From contig NZ_JAHSTS010000002.1 of assembly GCF_019145435.1 (NCBI RefSeq), positions 682,001-746,000 of the forward strand: 64,000 bases of DNA, read 5' to 3'. This stretch comes from Pseudomonas ekonensis (GTDB lineage: Bacteria; Pseudomonadota; Gammaproteobacteria; Pseudomonadales; Pseudomonadaceae). Below are positions 26,494 through 35,515 of this stretch, piece after piece (position 1 is the stretch's first letter; each line of letters starts with the position of its first letter). The translations under genes were made by a program, and so were the position numbers. The notes beneath the pieces are model-generated. The model was not told the DNA's origin. It saw nothing but the letters and a program-made list of their open reading frames with translations, and searched no databases.

Positions 26494-27495
26494 ATGAAAG
26501 CTTACGCCGTACCTTTCGAGAAGTTCGTCAACCTGGCCGACGCCCGCCTGGGCACCAAGATCATTTCGGTCACCGATGACTGGTTCGCAGACGCCAACCG
26601 TCTGTTCCAACCGACCCCGGCCGTGTGGAAGGAGGGCGTGTTCGATGACAACGGCAAGTGGATGGACGGCTGGGAGTCGCGCCGCAAGCGCTTCGAAGGC
26701 TACGACAGCGCGGTGATCCGCCTGGGCGTGCCGGGCTCGATCAAGGGCGTGGACATCGACACCTCATTCTTCACCGGCAACTTCCCGCCGTCGGCTTCCC
26801 TGGAAGCCTGCTTCCTGGCCTCCGGCGAGCCGGACGAAAACACCCAGTGGACCGAAGTGCTGTCGGCCGTCGAGCTGCAAGGCAACAGCCACCACTACCA
26901 TGAAATCAGCAACGGCCAGGCGTTCAGCCACCTGCGCTTCAACATCTACCCGGACGGCGGCGTGGCCCGTCTGCGCGTGTACGGCATTCCGTTCCGCGAC
27001 TGGTCGGCGGTGGGCGACAACGAGCAAGTGGACCTGGCCGCCGCCCTCAACGGCGGACGCGCCCTCGCCTGCTCCGACGAGCACTTCGGCCGCATGAGCA
27101 ACATCCTCAACCCGGGCCGCGGCATCAACATGGGCGACGGCTGGGAAACCGCACGCCGCCGCACGCCGGGCAACGACTGGGTCATCGTCGCCCTGGGCCA
27201 TCCGGGCGAGATCGAGAAGATCGTCGTCGACACCCTGCACTTCAAGGGCAACTACCCGGACAGCTGCTCGATCCAGGGCGCCTTCGTCAAGGGCGGCACC
27301 GACAGCCAGATCGAGACCCAGTCGCTGTTCTGGCGTGAACTGCTGCCGAGCCAGAAGCTGGAGATGCACGCCGAACACACCTTCGTCGAGCAGATCAAGG
27401 CACTGGGCCCGATCACCCACATCCGTCTGAACGTGTTCCCGGATGGTGGTGTGAGCCGCCTGCGCGTTCTCGGCAAGGTCGCTAAACAAGGGTGA
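26494..27495 (+). CDS. alc: Allantoicase
   Basis: This 333-residue protein splits allantoate to ureidoglycolate and urea. It consists of two homologous jelly-roll halves of about 165 residues: [36 protein letters not shown] in the first, and [36 protein letters not shown] in the second. Each half contains HxRxNxxPDGGVxRLRV. An AAGAAGAA tract overlaps the ribosome binding region and ends at the first base of the ATG, so translation may be controlled by Hfq/Crc. It lies 90 bases after uraD and is followed by a REPIN. Confidence 0.95.
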   Translation: MKAYAVPFEKFVNLADARLGTKIISVTDDWFADANRLFQPTPAVWKEGVFDDNGKWMDGWESRRKRFEGYDSAVIRLGVPGSIKGVDIDTSFFTGNFPPSASLEACFLASGEPDENTQWTEVLSAVELQGNSHHYHEISNGQAFSHLRFNIYPDGGVARLRVYGIPFRDWSAVGDNEQVDLAAALNGGRALACSDEHFGRMSNILNPGRGINMGDGWETARRRTPGNDWVIVALGHPGEIEKIVVDTLHFKGNYPDSCSIQGAFVKGGTDSQIETQSLFWRELLPSQKLEMHAEHTFVEQIKALGPITHIRLNVFPDGGVSRLRVLGKVAKQG

Positions 27496-27498
27496 ACC

Positions 27499-27576
27499 CC
27501 ATCGCTGGCTAGCCAGCTCCCACAGGTCTTGTGAACGCCACAGTCCACTGTGGGAGCGGGCTCGCCCGCGATGGCG
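27499..27576. repeat. REPIN between alc and allA
   Basis: CATCGCTGGCTAGCCAGCTCCC (27500-) and CACTGTGGGAGCGGGCTCGC (27546-) are inverted REP copies separated by about 20 bases. They occupy most of the gap between two genes of one pathway. Confidence 0.88.
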
Positions 27577-27616
27577 ACAGTTCTAACAACACAGAATCCT
27601 GGACAAGAAGAACAGC

Positions 27617-28120
27617 ATGCGCACACTGACGATTGAACCGCTGACCAAAGAAGCCTTCGCCCCTTTCGGTGATGTCATCGAAACCGACGGCAGCGATCAC
27701 TTCATGATCAACAACGGTTCGACCATGCGCTTTCACAAACTGGCCACGGTCGAGACCGCCACGCCAGAGGACAACGCGATCATCAGCATCTTCCGCGCCG
27801 ACGCGCTGGACATGCCGCTGACCGTGAGCATGCTGGAACGCCATCCGCTGGGCAGCCAGGCTTTCATTCCGCTGCTCGGCAACCCCTTTCTGATCGTGGT
27901 CGCGCCACTTGGCGATGCACCTGTATCAGGCTTGGTCCGCGCCTTCGTCACCAACGGCAGGCAGGGCATCAATTACCATCGCGGCGTCTGGCACCACCCG
28001 GTGCTGACGATCGAAAAGCGGGATGACTTCCTGGTGGTTGATCGCAGTGGCTCCGGCAACAACTGCGATGAGCATTTCTTCAAAGAGGATGAGCGTCTGA
28101 TCCTCGCCCCCCACCAATAA
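27617..28120 (+). CDS. allA: Ureidoglycolate lyase
   Basis: This 167-residue cupin-like enzyme releases urea from ureidoglycolate to give glyoxylate. It begins MRTLTIEPLTKEAFAPFGDVIE, with MLERHPLGSQAFIPL and NYHRGVWHHPVL in the body, the latter containing family histidines, and a C-terminal DRSGSGNNCDEHFF. An AAGAAGAA motif lies four bases before the ATG in place of a normal Shine-Dalgarno. It stands 121 bases after alc with a REPIN between, and 51 bases before puuD. Confidence 0.94.
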   Translation: MRTLTIEPLTKEAFAPFGDVIETDGSDHFMINNGSTMRFHKLATVETATPEDNAIISIFRADALDMPLTVSMLERHPLGSQAFIPLLGNPFLIVVAPLGDAPVSGLVRAFVTNGRQGINYHRGVWHHPVLTIEKRDDFLVVDRSGSGNNCDEHFFKEDERLILAPHQ

Positions 28121-28171
28121 GAGAAGGTCCGATCACGCGACGACAAGCGTGACGGGCGAGAGGTAACAACT

Positions 28172-29485
28172 GTGGAAGCACATCTGTTGGAATGGCTGAA
28201 CCTGAGCGTGCGCTGGGTTCACATGATCACCGGCGTGGCCTGGATCGGCGCGTCGTTCTACTTCGTCTGGCTGGAGAACAACCTCAACCGCGTCAACCCG
28301 AAAACCGGTCTTGCGGGCGACCTGTGGGCGATCCATGGCGGCGGCATCTATCACCTGGAAAAGTACAAGCTGGCCCCGCCGTCGATGCCGGAGAACCTGC
28401 ACTGGTTCAAGTGGGAAGCCTACTTCACCTGGATGTCGGGGATCGCGCTGCTGTGCGTAGTGTTCTACTCCAACCCCGTGCTCTACCTCGTGGCGCCCGG
28501 CAGTGGCCTGAGCGGCCCTGAAGGCGTGGCCATCGGCGTCGGCGCATTGATCGCCGGCTGGTTCATCTACGACTTCCTGTGCGATTCGCCGCTGGGCAAG
28601 AAACCCGCCCTGCTCGGCTTCATCCTGTTCGTGCTGATCATCGGCGCGGCCTACGGCTTCAGCAAAGTGTTCAGCGGGCGCGGCGCGTACCTGCACGTCG
28701 GCGCGATCATCGGCACCATCATGGTCGGCAACGTGTTCCGCATCATCATGCCGGCCCAGCGCGCCCTGGTGGCCGCGATCGCCGAGAACCGCACGCCGGA
28801 TCCGGCCCTGCCGGCCAAAGGCCTGCTGCGTTCGCGCCACAACAACTACTTCACCCTGCCGGTGCTGTTCATCATGATCAGCAACCACTTCCCGAGCACC
28901 TACGGCAGCCAGTACAACTGGCTGATCCTGGCCGGGATCGCGGTGCTGGCGGTGCTGGTGCGTCACTACTTCAACACCCGCCACGACAGCCACAAGTTCG
29001 CCTGGACCTTGCCGGTGGCAGCGGTGGGCATGATCAGCCTGGCCTACGTGACCGGCCCCGCCACCGCCCCGACCGCCCCGGACGTGGCCAAGGCACCGGC
29101 GAAGATCGAGTACCAGCCCCTGCCGGAAACGGCGTTGGGCGGCGGCGCCAAACCGGCCGAGGCCGCGCAGCCGGCCGCACCTGCAGCCCCTGCCGCCGCA
29201 CCGGCCCAGGCGTCCAGCGCAGGCCCTGCGTTCGACAAGGTGCACAGCGTGATCCAGGAACGTTGCGCGGTCTGCCACTCGGCCAAGCCGACCAGCCCGC
29301 TGTTCAGCGCGGCCCCTGCCGGCGTGATGTTCGACACCCCCGAGCAGATCCGCCAGAACGCGGCGCGGATCCAGGCCCAGGCCATCACCACGCAGATCAT
29401 GCCGCTGGGCAACATCACCCAGATGACCCAGCAGGAACGTGACCTGATCGGTGCCTGGATCGCCCAGGGAGCCCAGACCAACTAA
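28172..29485 (+). CDS. puuD: Urate hydroxylase PuuD, membrane-bound with cytochrome c domain
   Basis: This 437-residue inner-membrane protein oxidises urate to 5-hydroxyisourate. It has an N-terminal DUF989 part of about eight helices (1-295), starting MEAHLLEWLNLSVRWVHMITGVAWIGASFYFVWLE across the first helices. An Ala/Pro-rich linker (about 298-350) leads to a C-terminal cytochrome c domain with CAVCH at 365-369. This places the heme in the periplasm and implies electrons go to the respiratory chain rather than making hydrogen peroxide. It starts with GTG after GAGAGG. The family lacks similarity to soluble uricase. Confidence 0.95.
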   Translation: MEAHLLEWLNLSVRWVHMITGVAWIGASFYFVWLENNLNRVNPKTGLAGDLWAIHGGGIYHLEKYKLAPPSMPENLHWFKWEAYFTWMSGIALLCVVFYSNPVLYLVAPGSGLSGPEGVAIGVGALIAGWFIYDFLCDSPLGKKPALLGFILFVLIIGAAYGFSKVFSGRGAYLHVGAIIGTIMVGNVFRIIMPAQRALVAAIAENRTPDPALPAKGLLRSRHNNYFTLPVLFIMISNHFPSTYGSQYNWLILAGIAVLAVLVRHYFNTRHDSHKFAWTLPVAAVGMISLAYVTGPATAPTAPDVAKAPAKIEYQPLPETALGGGAKPAEAAQPAAPAAPAAAPAQASSAGPAFDKVHSVIQERCAVCHSAKPTSPLFSAAPAGVMFDTPEQIRQNAARIQAQAITTQIMPLGNITQMTQQERDLIGAWIAQGAQTN

Positions 29486-29494
29486 GCAATAAAA

Positions 29495-29561
29495 GCATCG
29501 CTGGCAAGCCAGCTCCCACAGGGTCCTGCATTGCCTGTGTGGGAGCTGGCATGCCAGCGAA
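29495..29561. repeat. REPIN between puuD and the urate permease gene
   Basis: GCATCGCTGGCAAGCCAGCTCC (29495-) and GTGTGGGAGCTGGCATGCCAG (29537-) are inverted REP copies about 17 bases apart. Confidence 0.9.
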
Positions 29562-29654
29562 TTGCCGCAACGCGGTTTACCTGATGCAAAGAAACAGCTG
29601 TGAGCAACCCGGCAGCTGTTCAATCACAAGAATAAAAAAGATCCGAGGTGTTGC

Positions 29655-31013
29655 ATGTCCGAGCTGTCCAAAGCGCGCATCCCCGACGCACCCGCCATTC
29701 AGCGTTTGCCCCTTTTGCAACTGATCCTGGTCGGTCTGCAACATGTTCTGCTGATGTACGGCGGCGCCATCGCGGTTCCGCTGATCATCGGACAGGCCGC
29801 AGGCCTGAGTCGCGAGGAAATCGCTTTCCTGATCAACGCCGACCTGCTGGTCGCCGGCATCGCCACCATCGTCCAGTCTCTGGGCATCGGCCCGATGGGC
29901 ATCCGCATGCCGGTGATGATGGGCGCCAGCTTCGCCGCCGTCGGCAGCATGGTCGCCATGGCCGGCATGCCCGGCATCGGCCTGCAGGGGATCTTCGGCG
30001 CGACCATCGCCGCCGGGTTCTTCGGCATGCTCATCGCGCCGTTCATGTCCAAGGTCGTGCGTTTCTTCCCGCCGCTGGTGACCGGCACGGTCATCACCTC
30101 GATCGGCCTTTCGCTGTTCCCCGTGGCCGTGAACTGGGCCGGAGGCGGCGCCGCCGCCGCGCAGTTCGGCTCCCCCGTCTACCTGGCCATCGCCGCCCTG
30201 GTGCTGGCCACCATTTTGCTGATCCACCGCTTCATGCGCGGTTTCTGGGTCAACATCTCCGTACTGATCGGCATGTGCCTGGGCTATGTGCTCTGCGGCG
30301 CCCTCGGCATGGTCGACCTGAGCGGCATGGCCAACGCGCCCTGGGTTCAGTTCGTCACCCCGCTGCATTTCGGCCTGCCGAAGTTCGAGCTGGCGCCGAT
30401 CCTGTCCATGTGCCTGGTGGTGGTGATCATCTTCGTCGAGTCCACCGGCATGTTCCTGGCGCTGGGCAAGATCACCGGCGAGGAGGTCTGCCCGCGCCGG
30501 CTGCGGCGCGGCCTGATGTGCGACGCCGCCGCCTCGTTTTTCGCCGGTTTCTTCAACACCTTCACCCATTCCTCGTTCGCCCAGAACATCGGCCTGGTGC
30601 AGATGACCGGCGTGCGCTGCCGCTCGGTGACCATCGTCGCCGGCGGCCTGCTGATCGTGCTGAGCCTGCTGCCCAAGGCGGCGTTCCTGGTGGCGTCGAT
30701 TCCGCCGGCGGTGCTGGGCGGCGCGGCCATCGCGATGTTCGGCATGGTGGCGGCCACCGGGATCAAGATCCTGCAGGAGGCCGACATCGGCGACCGGCGC
30801 AACCAACTGCTGGTGGCGGTGAGCATCGGCATGGGCCTGATCCCAGTGGTGCGTCCGGAGTTCTTCGCCCACCTGCCGGTGTGGATGAGCCCGATCACCC
30901 ACAGCGGCATCGCCATGGCCACCCTCAGCGCCCTGGTGCTGAACCTGCTGTTCAACATCCTCGGCGGCGCCGAACGCGCCGCGATCAACGACTGCCACGC
31001 TCACCCGCATTGA
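29655..31013 (+). CDS. Urate/xanthine permease, NCS2 (NAT) family
   Basis: This 452-residue protein with about 14 helices belongs to the NAT branch of NCS2, like UacT (YgfU) and XanP. It begins MSELSKARIPDAPAIQRLPLLQLILVGLQHVLLMY. The substrate segments are FVESTGMFLALGKITGEE in helix 8 and the NAT signature SFAQNIGLVQMTGVRCRSV around helix 10. Context (directly behind puuD) favours urate as substrate. It is not the same branch as the AzgA-type permease upstream. AAGAATAA lies before a GAGG ribosome binding site. Confidence 0.92.
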   Translation: MSELSKARIPDAPAIQRLPLLQLILVGLQHVLLMYGGAIAVPLIIGQAAGLSREEIAFLINADLLVAGIATIVQSLGIGPMGIRMPVMMGASFAAVGSMVAMAGMPGIGLQGIFGATIAAGFFGMLIAPFMSKVVRFFPPLVTGTVITSIGLSLFPVAVNWAGGGAAAAQFGSPVYLAIAALVLATILLIHRFMRGFWVNISVLIGMCLGYVLCGALGMVDLSGMANAPWVQFVTPLHFGLPKFELAPILSMCLVVVIIFVESTGMFLALGKITGEEVCPRRLRRGLMCDAAASFFAGFFNTFTHSSFAQNIGLVQMTGVRCRSVTIVAGGLLIVLSLLPKAAFLVASIPPAVLGGAAIAMFGMVAATGIKILQEADIGDRRNQLLVAVSIGMGLIPVVRPEFFAHLPVWMSPITHSGIAMATLSALVLNLLFNILGGAERAAINDCHAHPH

Positions 31014-31027
31014 TGCCAGCACCACCT

Positions 31028-31122
31028 CTCCTGTAGGAGCGAGCCTGCTCGCGATGACGGTATGACATTCAACAATACGTTGACTGAAAGAACGCTATCG
31101 CGAGCAGGCTCACTCCTGCAGG
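31028..31122. repeat. REPIN between the urate permease and first channel gene
   Basis: CCTGTAGGAGCGAGCCTGCTC (31030-) and TATCGCGAGCAGGCTCACTCC (31097-) are inverted copies. The spacer contains GACATTCAAC and GTTGACTGAAAG, also found in the REPIN at 63091-63183. Confidence 0.88.
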
Positions 31123-31169
31123 GACGTGCAACACCCTGCCTCAACAATAAAAACAAGAGGGAGCAACCG

Positions 31170-31955
31170 ATGATTCGCACGCAATCGAACTTGCTATTGA
31201 GTGGCTGCCTGCTCGCCGCGTCCCAAGCCATGGCCGGCGATCTATTGCTGTGGCAGACCAACAGCCTGAGCTACCTGTACGGCAAGAACTTCGCGATCAA
31301 CCCGTCGATCCAGCAGACGGTGACCTTCGAGCATGCCGACAAATGGAAGTACGGCGACAACTTCCTGTTCGTCGACAAGATCTTCTACAACGGCCAGGAA
31401 GACCGCAACAAAGGCCCCCACGCGTTCTACGGCGAATTCAGCCCGCGCCTGTCGTTCGGCAAGATCTTCGACAAGCGGATCGAATTCGGCCCGGTCAAGG
31501 ACGTGCTGCTGGCGATGACCTACGAATACGGCGAAGGCGACAGCGAGGCCTACCTGATCGGCCCGGGCTTGGACCTCAAGGTGCCGGGCTTCAACTATTT
31601 CACCCTCAATTTCTACCGCCGCCAGACCGAAGGCCCGCGCCCCGGCGACGGCGTCTGGCAGATCACGCCCGGCTGGTCGTACAGCATTCCCGTGGGCAAC
31701 TCCGACGTGCTGATCGACGGCTACCTCGACTGGGTGGTGGACAACGACGAGAACGCGCGCGGCACCTACCACGCCAACCTGCACATCAACCCGCAGATCA
31801 AGTACGACCTGGGCAAGGCCCTCGGCTGGCGCGAAAAGCAACTGTACGTGGGCACCGAGTACAGCTACTGGAAGAACAAGTACGGCGTCGAAAGCAGCCA
31901 CAGTTTCGACACCAACCAGAACACCGCCAGCCTGCTGGTGAAGGTGCACTTCTGA
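31170..31955 (+). CDS. Nucleoside-specific channel (Tsx/OmpK family), copy 1
   Basis: This 261-residue outer-membrane protein has a signal peptide cut after QAMA (about residue 22) and a beta-barrel that ends in phenylalanine (LLVKVHF), as outer-membrane proteins require. It starts GDLLLWQTNSLSYLYGKNF after cleavage, typical of the Tsx/OmpK group that passes nucleosides and related solutes. Lying behind the urate permease it probably lets urate, allantoin or purine nucleosides cross the outer membrane; this is inference. AACAATAAAAACAA precedes its GAGGGAG ribosome binding site and fits Hfq/Crc control. A close paralogue follows. Confidence 0.9.
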   Translation: MIRTQSNLLLSGCLLAASQAMAGDLLLWQTNSLSYLYGKNFAINPSIQQTVTFEHADKWKYGDNFLFVDKIFYNGQEDRNKGPHAFYGEFSPRLSFGKIFDKRIEFGPVKDVLLAMTYEYGEGDSEAYLIGPGLDLKVPGFNYFTLNFYRRQTEGPRPGDGVWQITPGWSYSIPVGNSDVLIDGYLDWVVDNDENARGTYHANLHINPQIKYDLGKALGWREKQLYVGTEYSYWKNKYGVESSHSFDTNQNTASLLVKVHF

Positions 31956-32340
31956 GATGGCCCGCAACCGCGCCCCTGACCTGTCGTCGGTGCTCTGTTG
32001 CGGGGCACTTGAGGCCTGGCCGTCGAGTCAGTATTCTCCGCGGCCTCCTGAATTCGGTCTAAAAAAAAGCCCGAATTTAATTCCTGACCGAAAAGCCAAC
32101 TTATCCAGGCCGCGGTCGGTGCCGAGGCATTCCGAAAACACGTTCATCCGACTGTTTTTCAGCAGCCGGACGGGCGTTTTTTTGCTTTCCGAAAGCCTTG
32201 GCGCAGCTCTTGCTGAATGCACCTGCCACAAGCGGCGGAGCTGACCGGACGGACGATTTTCGCAGTAACGAGAAAAGGCGCCACACCAGAGCGCCGACCT
32301 TAAAAAAATAACGTGGAACACCTACTTTGGGAGCAACCGA
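31956..32340. other. 385-base gap between the two channel genes
   Basis: No gene is seen. It contains an A-rich hairpin (AATTCGG / CCGAATT arms at 32051-32077 with an eight-A loop) and a run of seven T at 32177-32183 without a convincing stem. The length and T-run suggest that copy 2 has its own promoter and possibly a structured leader. Confidence 0.45.
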
Positions 32341-33126
32341 ATGAAACGCACCTGCACCAGCCTGATGCTCGCGGGATCCTTGCTGGCCGGCGGCCAGGCC
32401 ATGGCCGGCGACCTGCTGCAATGGCAGAACAACAGCCTGACCTACCTGTACGGCAAAGACTTCAAGGTCAACCCGGCCATTCAGCAGACCGTCACCTTCG
32501 AGCACGCCGATGCGTGGAAGTACGGGGACAACTTCCTGTTCATCGACAAGATCTTCTACAACGGCAAGCCGGATGGCGGCGTCGGCAACAACACCTACTA
32601 CGGCGAGTTCAGCCCGCGCCTGTCGCTGGGCAAGATCCTCGACCAGAAGATCGAGTTCGGCCCGGTCAAGGACGTGCTGCTGGCGATGACCTACGAGTTC
32701 GGTGAAGGCGACGTCGAGTCCTACCTGATCGGCCCGGGCTTCGACCTGGCGATCCCAGGCTTCGACTACTTCCAGCTGAACTTCTACCAGCGCCACACCG
32801 AAGGCCCGCGCGCCGGCGACAACGTCTGGCAGATCACCCCGGTCTGGTCCTACACCATTCCGGTCGGCAAGTCGGACGTGCTGATCGACGGCTTCATGGA
32901 CTGGGTGGTCGACAACGACTCCAATTCCAAGGGCGACTACCACGCCAACCTGCACTTCAACCCGCAGATCAAGTACGACCTGGGCAAGGCGCTGAGCTTC
33001 GGCGAGAAGCAGCTGTACGTGGGCGTCGAGTACGACTACTGGAAGGACAAGTACGGGATCGACGACACCCGTGCGTTCACCACCAATCAGAACGTGACCA
33101 GCTTCCTGGTGAAGTTCCACTTCTGA
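32341..33126 (+). CDS. Nucleoside-specific channel (Tsx/OmpK family), copy 2
   Basis: This 261-residue paralogue of the preceding protein has the same length, a signal peptide ending QAMA, the mature start GDLLQWQNNSLTYLYGKDF and the final residues LVKFHF. By eye most positions are identical, with most differences in the loops (for example GKPDGGVGNNTYYGEF against GQEDRNKGPHAFYGEF) and in strands near 150-165. The pattern suggests a tandem duplication followed by divergence of solute preference. GGGAGCAACCG precedes the ATG. It has no AAnAAnAA motif at the start, unlike copy 1. Confidence 0.9.
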   Translation: MKRTCTSLMLAGSLLAGGQAMAGDLLQWQNNSLTYLYGKDFKVNPAIQQTVTFEHADAWKYGDNFLFIDKIFYNGKPDGGVGNNTYYGEFSPRLSLGKILDQKIEFGPVKDVLLAMTYEFGEGDVESYLIGPGFDLAIPGFDYFQLNFYQRHTEGPRAGDNVWQITPVWSYTIPVGKSDVLIDGFMDWVVDNDSNSKGDYHANLHFNPQIKYDLGKALSFGEKQLYVGVEYDYWKDKYGIDDTRAFTTNQNVTSFLVKFHF

Positions 33127-33150
33127 TTCCGGGCCGCCCGCCAGGGCGCC

Positions 33151-33230
33151 TTCGCGAGCAAGCTCGCTCCCACAGGGTTTTGCAGAGGCCACAGAATCTG
33201 CATTCAATGTGGGGGCCAGCCTGCTGGCAT
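33151..33230. repeat. REPIN downstream of channel copy 2
   Basis: TTCGCGAGCAAGCTCGCTCCC (33151-) and AATGTGGGGGCCAGCCTGCTG (33206-) are diverged inverted REP copies between two converging genes. Confidence 0.8.
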
Positions 33231-33256
33231 TTTCACTGGCTGGCGCACCGCCGGCC

Positions 33257-34429
33257 TCAGGCCGGCACCACCGCCTCGCCGATCCCCAGGAACCGGCACA
33301 GCTCCTCGCGCTTGGCCAACGCATCGCGCCGGCCCAAGTCGATCAGCTCGCTGCAGTACCCCGCCTCGAACAGCAGATAGCTCAGCACCCCTGCCCCGCT
33401 GGTCTTGGTCGCGCCCGGCCCGCGCAAGAACAGCCGCAACGCCGCCGGCAATTCCTGACGGTGCCGCGCCGCGATTTCGTCGATCGGCTGACTGGGCGAA
33501 ATCACCAGCACCTCCACCGGCGCCGCACCCAATGACCGGGTCGGCGTACCGTCGGGCAGCAGATGGCTGAACTGGTTCAGGCGCTGGAGCAGTTCGATGT
33601 CGCTTTCCAGGCTGTCGATGAACGTGCTGTTGAGCATGTGCCCGCCGATCTGCGCCAGCGTCGGCTGCTGGCCGGTGTAGGTGCGCTCCAGCGGCTGCTG
33701 CGGGTCGAAGCCGCGCGGGTTGCCGCTCACGCCCACCACCAGCACCCGGCTCGCCCCCAGGTGCAGCGCCGGGCTGATCGGCGCCGACTGCCGCACCGCG
33801 CCGTCGCCGAAGAACTCGGCGCCGATCTTCACCGGGGCGAACAGCAGCGGGATCGCCGAACTGGCCAGCAGGTGATCCACCGACAGTTGCGTCGGCACGC
33901 CGATGCGCCGGTGACGCAGCCACGCATCGATGGCGCCGCCGCCCTGATAGAACGTGACGGCCTGGCCGGACTCGTAGCCGAACGCCGTCACCGCCACCGC
34001 ATGCAGCTGTTTGCGGGCGATGGACTCGGCGATGCCGGGCATGTGCAGCTTGTCGTGCAGCAGCGTGCGCAGCGGCGCACTGTTGAGCAGCGCCACCGGC
34101 ACCCGCCGGCCCAGGCCCAGCAGGCTGTGGAACACGAACCGGGCGGCCTGGCGGATCACCCCCGGCCAGTCGCTGCGCAGCACCCGGTGGCTGCGAAAGC
34201 CCTGCCAGAACTGGGTGAGGCGCGCGACGGCGGCGCGAAAATCGGTGGCGCCGCTGGCCAGGCTGACGGCGTTGATCGCCCCGGCGGACGTGCCGACGAT
34301 CACCGGAAACGGATTGTCCGCCCCCGGCGGCAGCAGTTCGGCGATGGCCGCCAGCACCCCGACCTGATAGGCCGCCCGAGCCCCGCCGCCGGAAAGAATC
34401 AAACCTGTGACCGGTTCAGCTGGGCTCAT
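33257..34429 (-). CDS. Patatin-like phospholipase
   Basis: This 390-residue protein has a patatin domain in its first 250 residues: the oxyanion loop SGGGARAAYQVG at about 13-24, the nucleophile Ser in GTSAGA at 46-51 and the Asp of the dyad in FFGDGAVRQSAP. The C-terminal 140 residues are helical and include LNSTFIDSLESDIELLQRL. There is no signal peptide or Sec barrel part, so it is cytoplasmic or membrane-associated, like RssA-type proteins, rather than the PlpD autotransporter type. Probable activity is lysophospholipase or acyl-lipid hydrolysis. It lies 36 bases after the acyltransferase gene on the same strand, so the two may be co-transcribed. Confidence 0.9.
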   Translation of the reverse strand: MSPAEPVTGLILSGGGARAAYQVGVLAAIAELLPPGADNPFPVIVGTSAGAINAVSLASGATDFRAAVARLTQFWQGFRSHRVLRSDWPGVIRQAARFVFHSLLGLGRRVPVALLNSAPLRTLLHDKLHMPGIAESIARKQLHAVAVTAFGYESGQAVTFYQGGGAIDAWLRHRRIGVPTQLSVDHLLASSAIPLLFAPVKIGAEFFGDGAVRQSAPISPALHLGASRVLVVGVSGNPRGFDPQQPLERTYTGQQPTLAQIGGHMLNSTFIDSLESDIELLQRLNQFSHLLPDGTPTRSLGAAPVEVLVISPSQPIDEIAARHRQELPAALRLFLRGPGATKTSGAGVLSYLLFEAGYCSELIDLGRRDALAKREELCRFLGIGEAVVPA

Positions 34430-34465
34430 CGCAACGCTCCGTGGTGCTTTAAGGGAAAGGGAACA

Positions 34466-35398
34466 TCAACCGCGCTTGGCGTACAGCTTCGGCTCGCCCG
34501 GCGGGCGGCTCTTGAAGCGCCGGTGGGCCCACAGGTATTGCTCGGGGCAATCGCGCAGCACGCCTTCGACCCACTGGTTGATGCGGATGCAGTCGGCCTC
34601 TTCGGTCTCGCCGGGAAAATCCTCCAGCGGCGCGTGGATCACCAGCCGGTAGCCGCTGCCGTCGGCCAGGCGTTCCTGGGTGAACGGCACCACCAGCGCC
34701 TTGCCCAGCCGGGCGAACTTGGTGGTGGCGGTGACGGTCGCCGCCTGGATGCCGAACAGCGGCACGAAAATGCTTTGCTTGGCGCCGTAGTCCTGGTCCG
34801 GCGCATACCAGATCGCCCGGCCCGAACGCAAAAGCTTGAGCATGCCGCGCACGTCGTCACGCTCCACCGCCAGCGAATCGAGGTTGTGCCGCTCGCGGCC
34901 GCGGCGCTGGACGAAATCGAACAGCGCGTTCTTGTGCTCGCGGTACATGCCGTCGATGGTGTGCCGCTGGCCGAGCAGCGCCGCGCCGATCTCAAGCGTG
35001 GTGAAGTGCGCGGCCATCAGGATCACGCCCTTGCCCTCGCGCTGGGCCTTCTGCAGGTGCTCAAGCCCTTCGACATGGGCCAGTTTGGCCAGGCGCTGGC
35101 GCGACCACCACCAGCTCATCGCCATCTCGAAGAAGGCGATGCCGGTGGAGGCGAAGTTCTCCCTGAGCAGGCGCTCGCGCTCGGCGGCGGACTTTTCCGG
35201 GAAGCACAGCTCCAGGTTGCGCTTGGCGATGCGCCGCCGGTCGCCGGCCAGGCGATACATCACGGCGCCGAGAAACCGACCGATGGCCAGCAAGGCCGGG
35301 TACGGCAGCTGCACGATCAGCCACAAGAGCCCCAAGCCGCACCAGAGCGGCCAGAAGCGCGGGGAAAGAAAGGCGGTTCGAAAACGCGGGCGTTCCAT
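34466..35398 (-). CDS. Lipid A biosynthesis lauroyl acyltransferase (LpxL/HtrB)
   Basis: This 310-residue inner-membrane enzyme adds a secondary acyl chain to lipid A. The N-terminal hydrophobic segment (about 16-38) anchors it; the catalytic H-X4-E motif is AHFTTLE near 130-136, and the YAPDQDYG segment and the C-terminal YLWAHRRFKSRP are typical of HtrB/LpxL. The start at 35398 is chosen because the protein then begins MERPRFRTAFLSPRFWPLW like other family members; the frame extends 42 codons into the minC promoter region. It is divergent from minC with a 117-base gap. Confidence 0.92.
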   Translation of the reverse strand: MERPRFRTAFLSPRFWPLWCGLGLLWLIVQLPYPALLAIGRFLGAVMYRLAGDRRRIAKRNLELCFPEKSAAERERLLRENFASTGIAFFEMAMSWWWSRQRLAKLAHVEGLEHLQKAQREGKGVILMAAHFTTLEIGAALLGQRHTIDGMYREHKNALFDFVQRRGRERHNLDSLAVERDDVRGMLKLLRSGRAIWYAPDQDYGAKQSIFVPLFGIQAATVTATTKFARLGKALVVPFTQERLADGSGYRLVIHAPLEDFPGETEEADCIRINQWVEGVLRDCPEQYLWAHRRFKSRPPGEPKLYAKRG

Positions 35399-35515
35399 TA
35401 AAGCTTCCGTCAATGCAGTGGCCGCGCATTCTACATCGTTCGACCCGGCTTGCGGCTGGCCGGCGTTCTCGTTATAAGTCTCGGCACTTTTAGTGACAAG
35501 CCGTTGTATCCCGAC

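Noticed and set aside
32041..32190. A-rich hairpin and T-run considered as terminator or riboswitch before channel copy 2
   Set aside because: The A-run lies in the loop, the T-run has no stable stem before it, and I recognise no purine riboswitch pattern.
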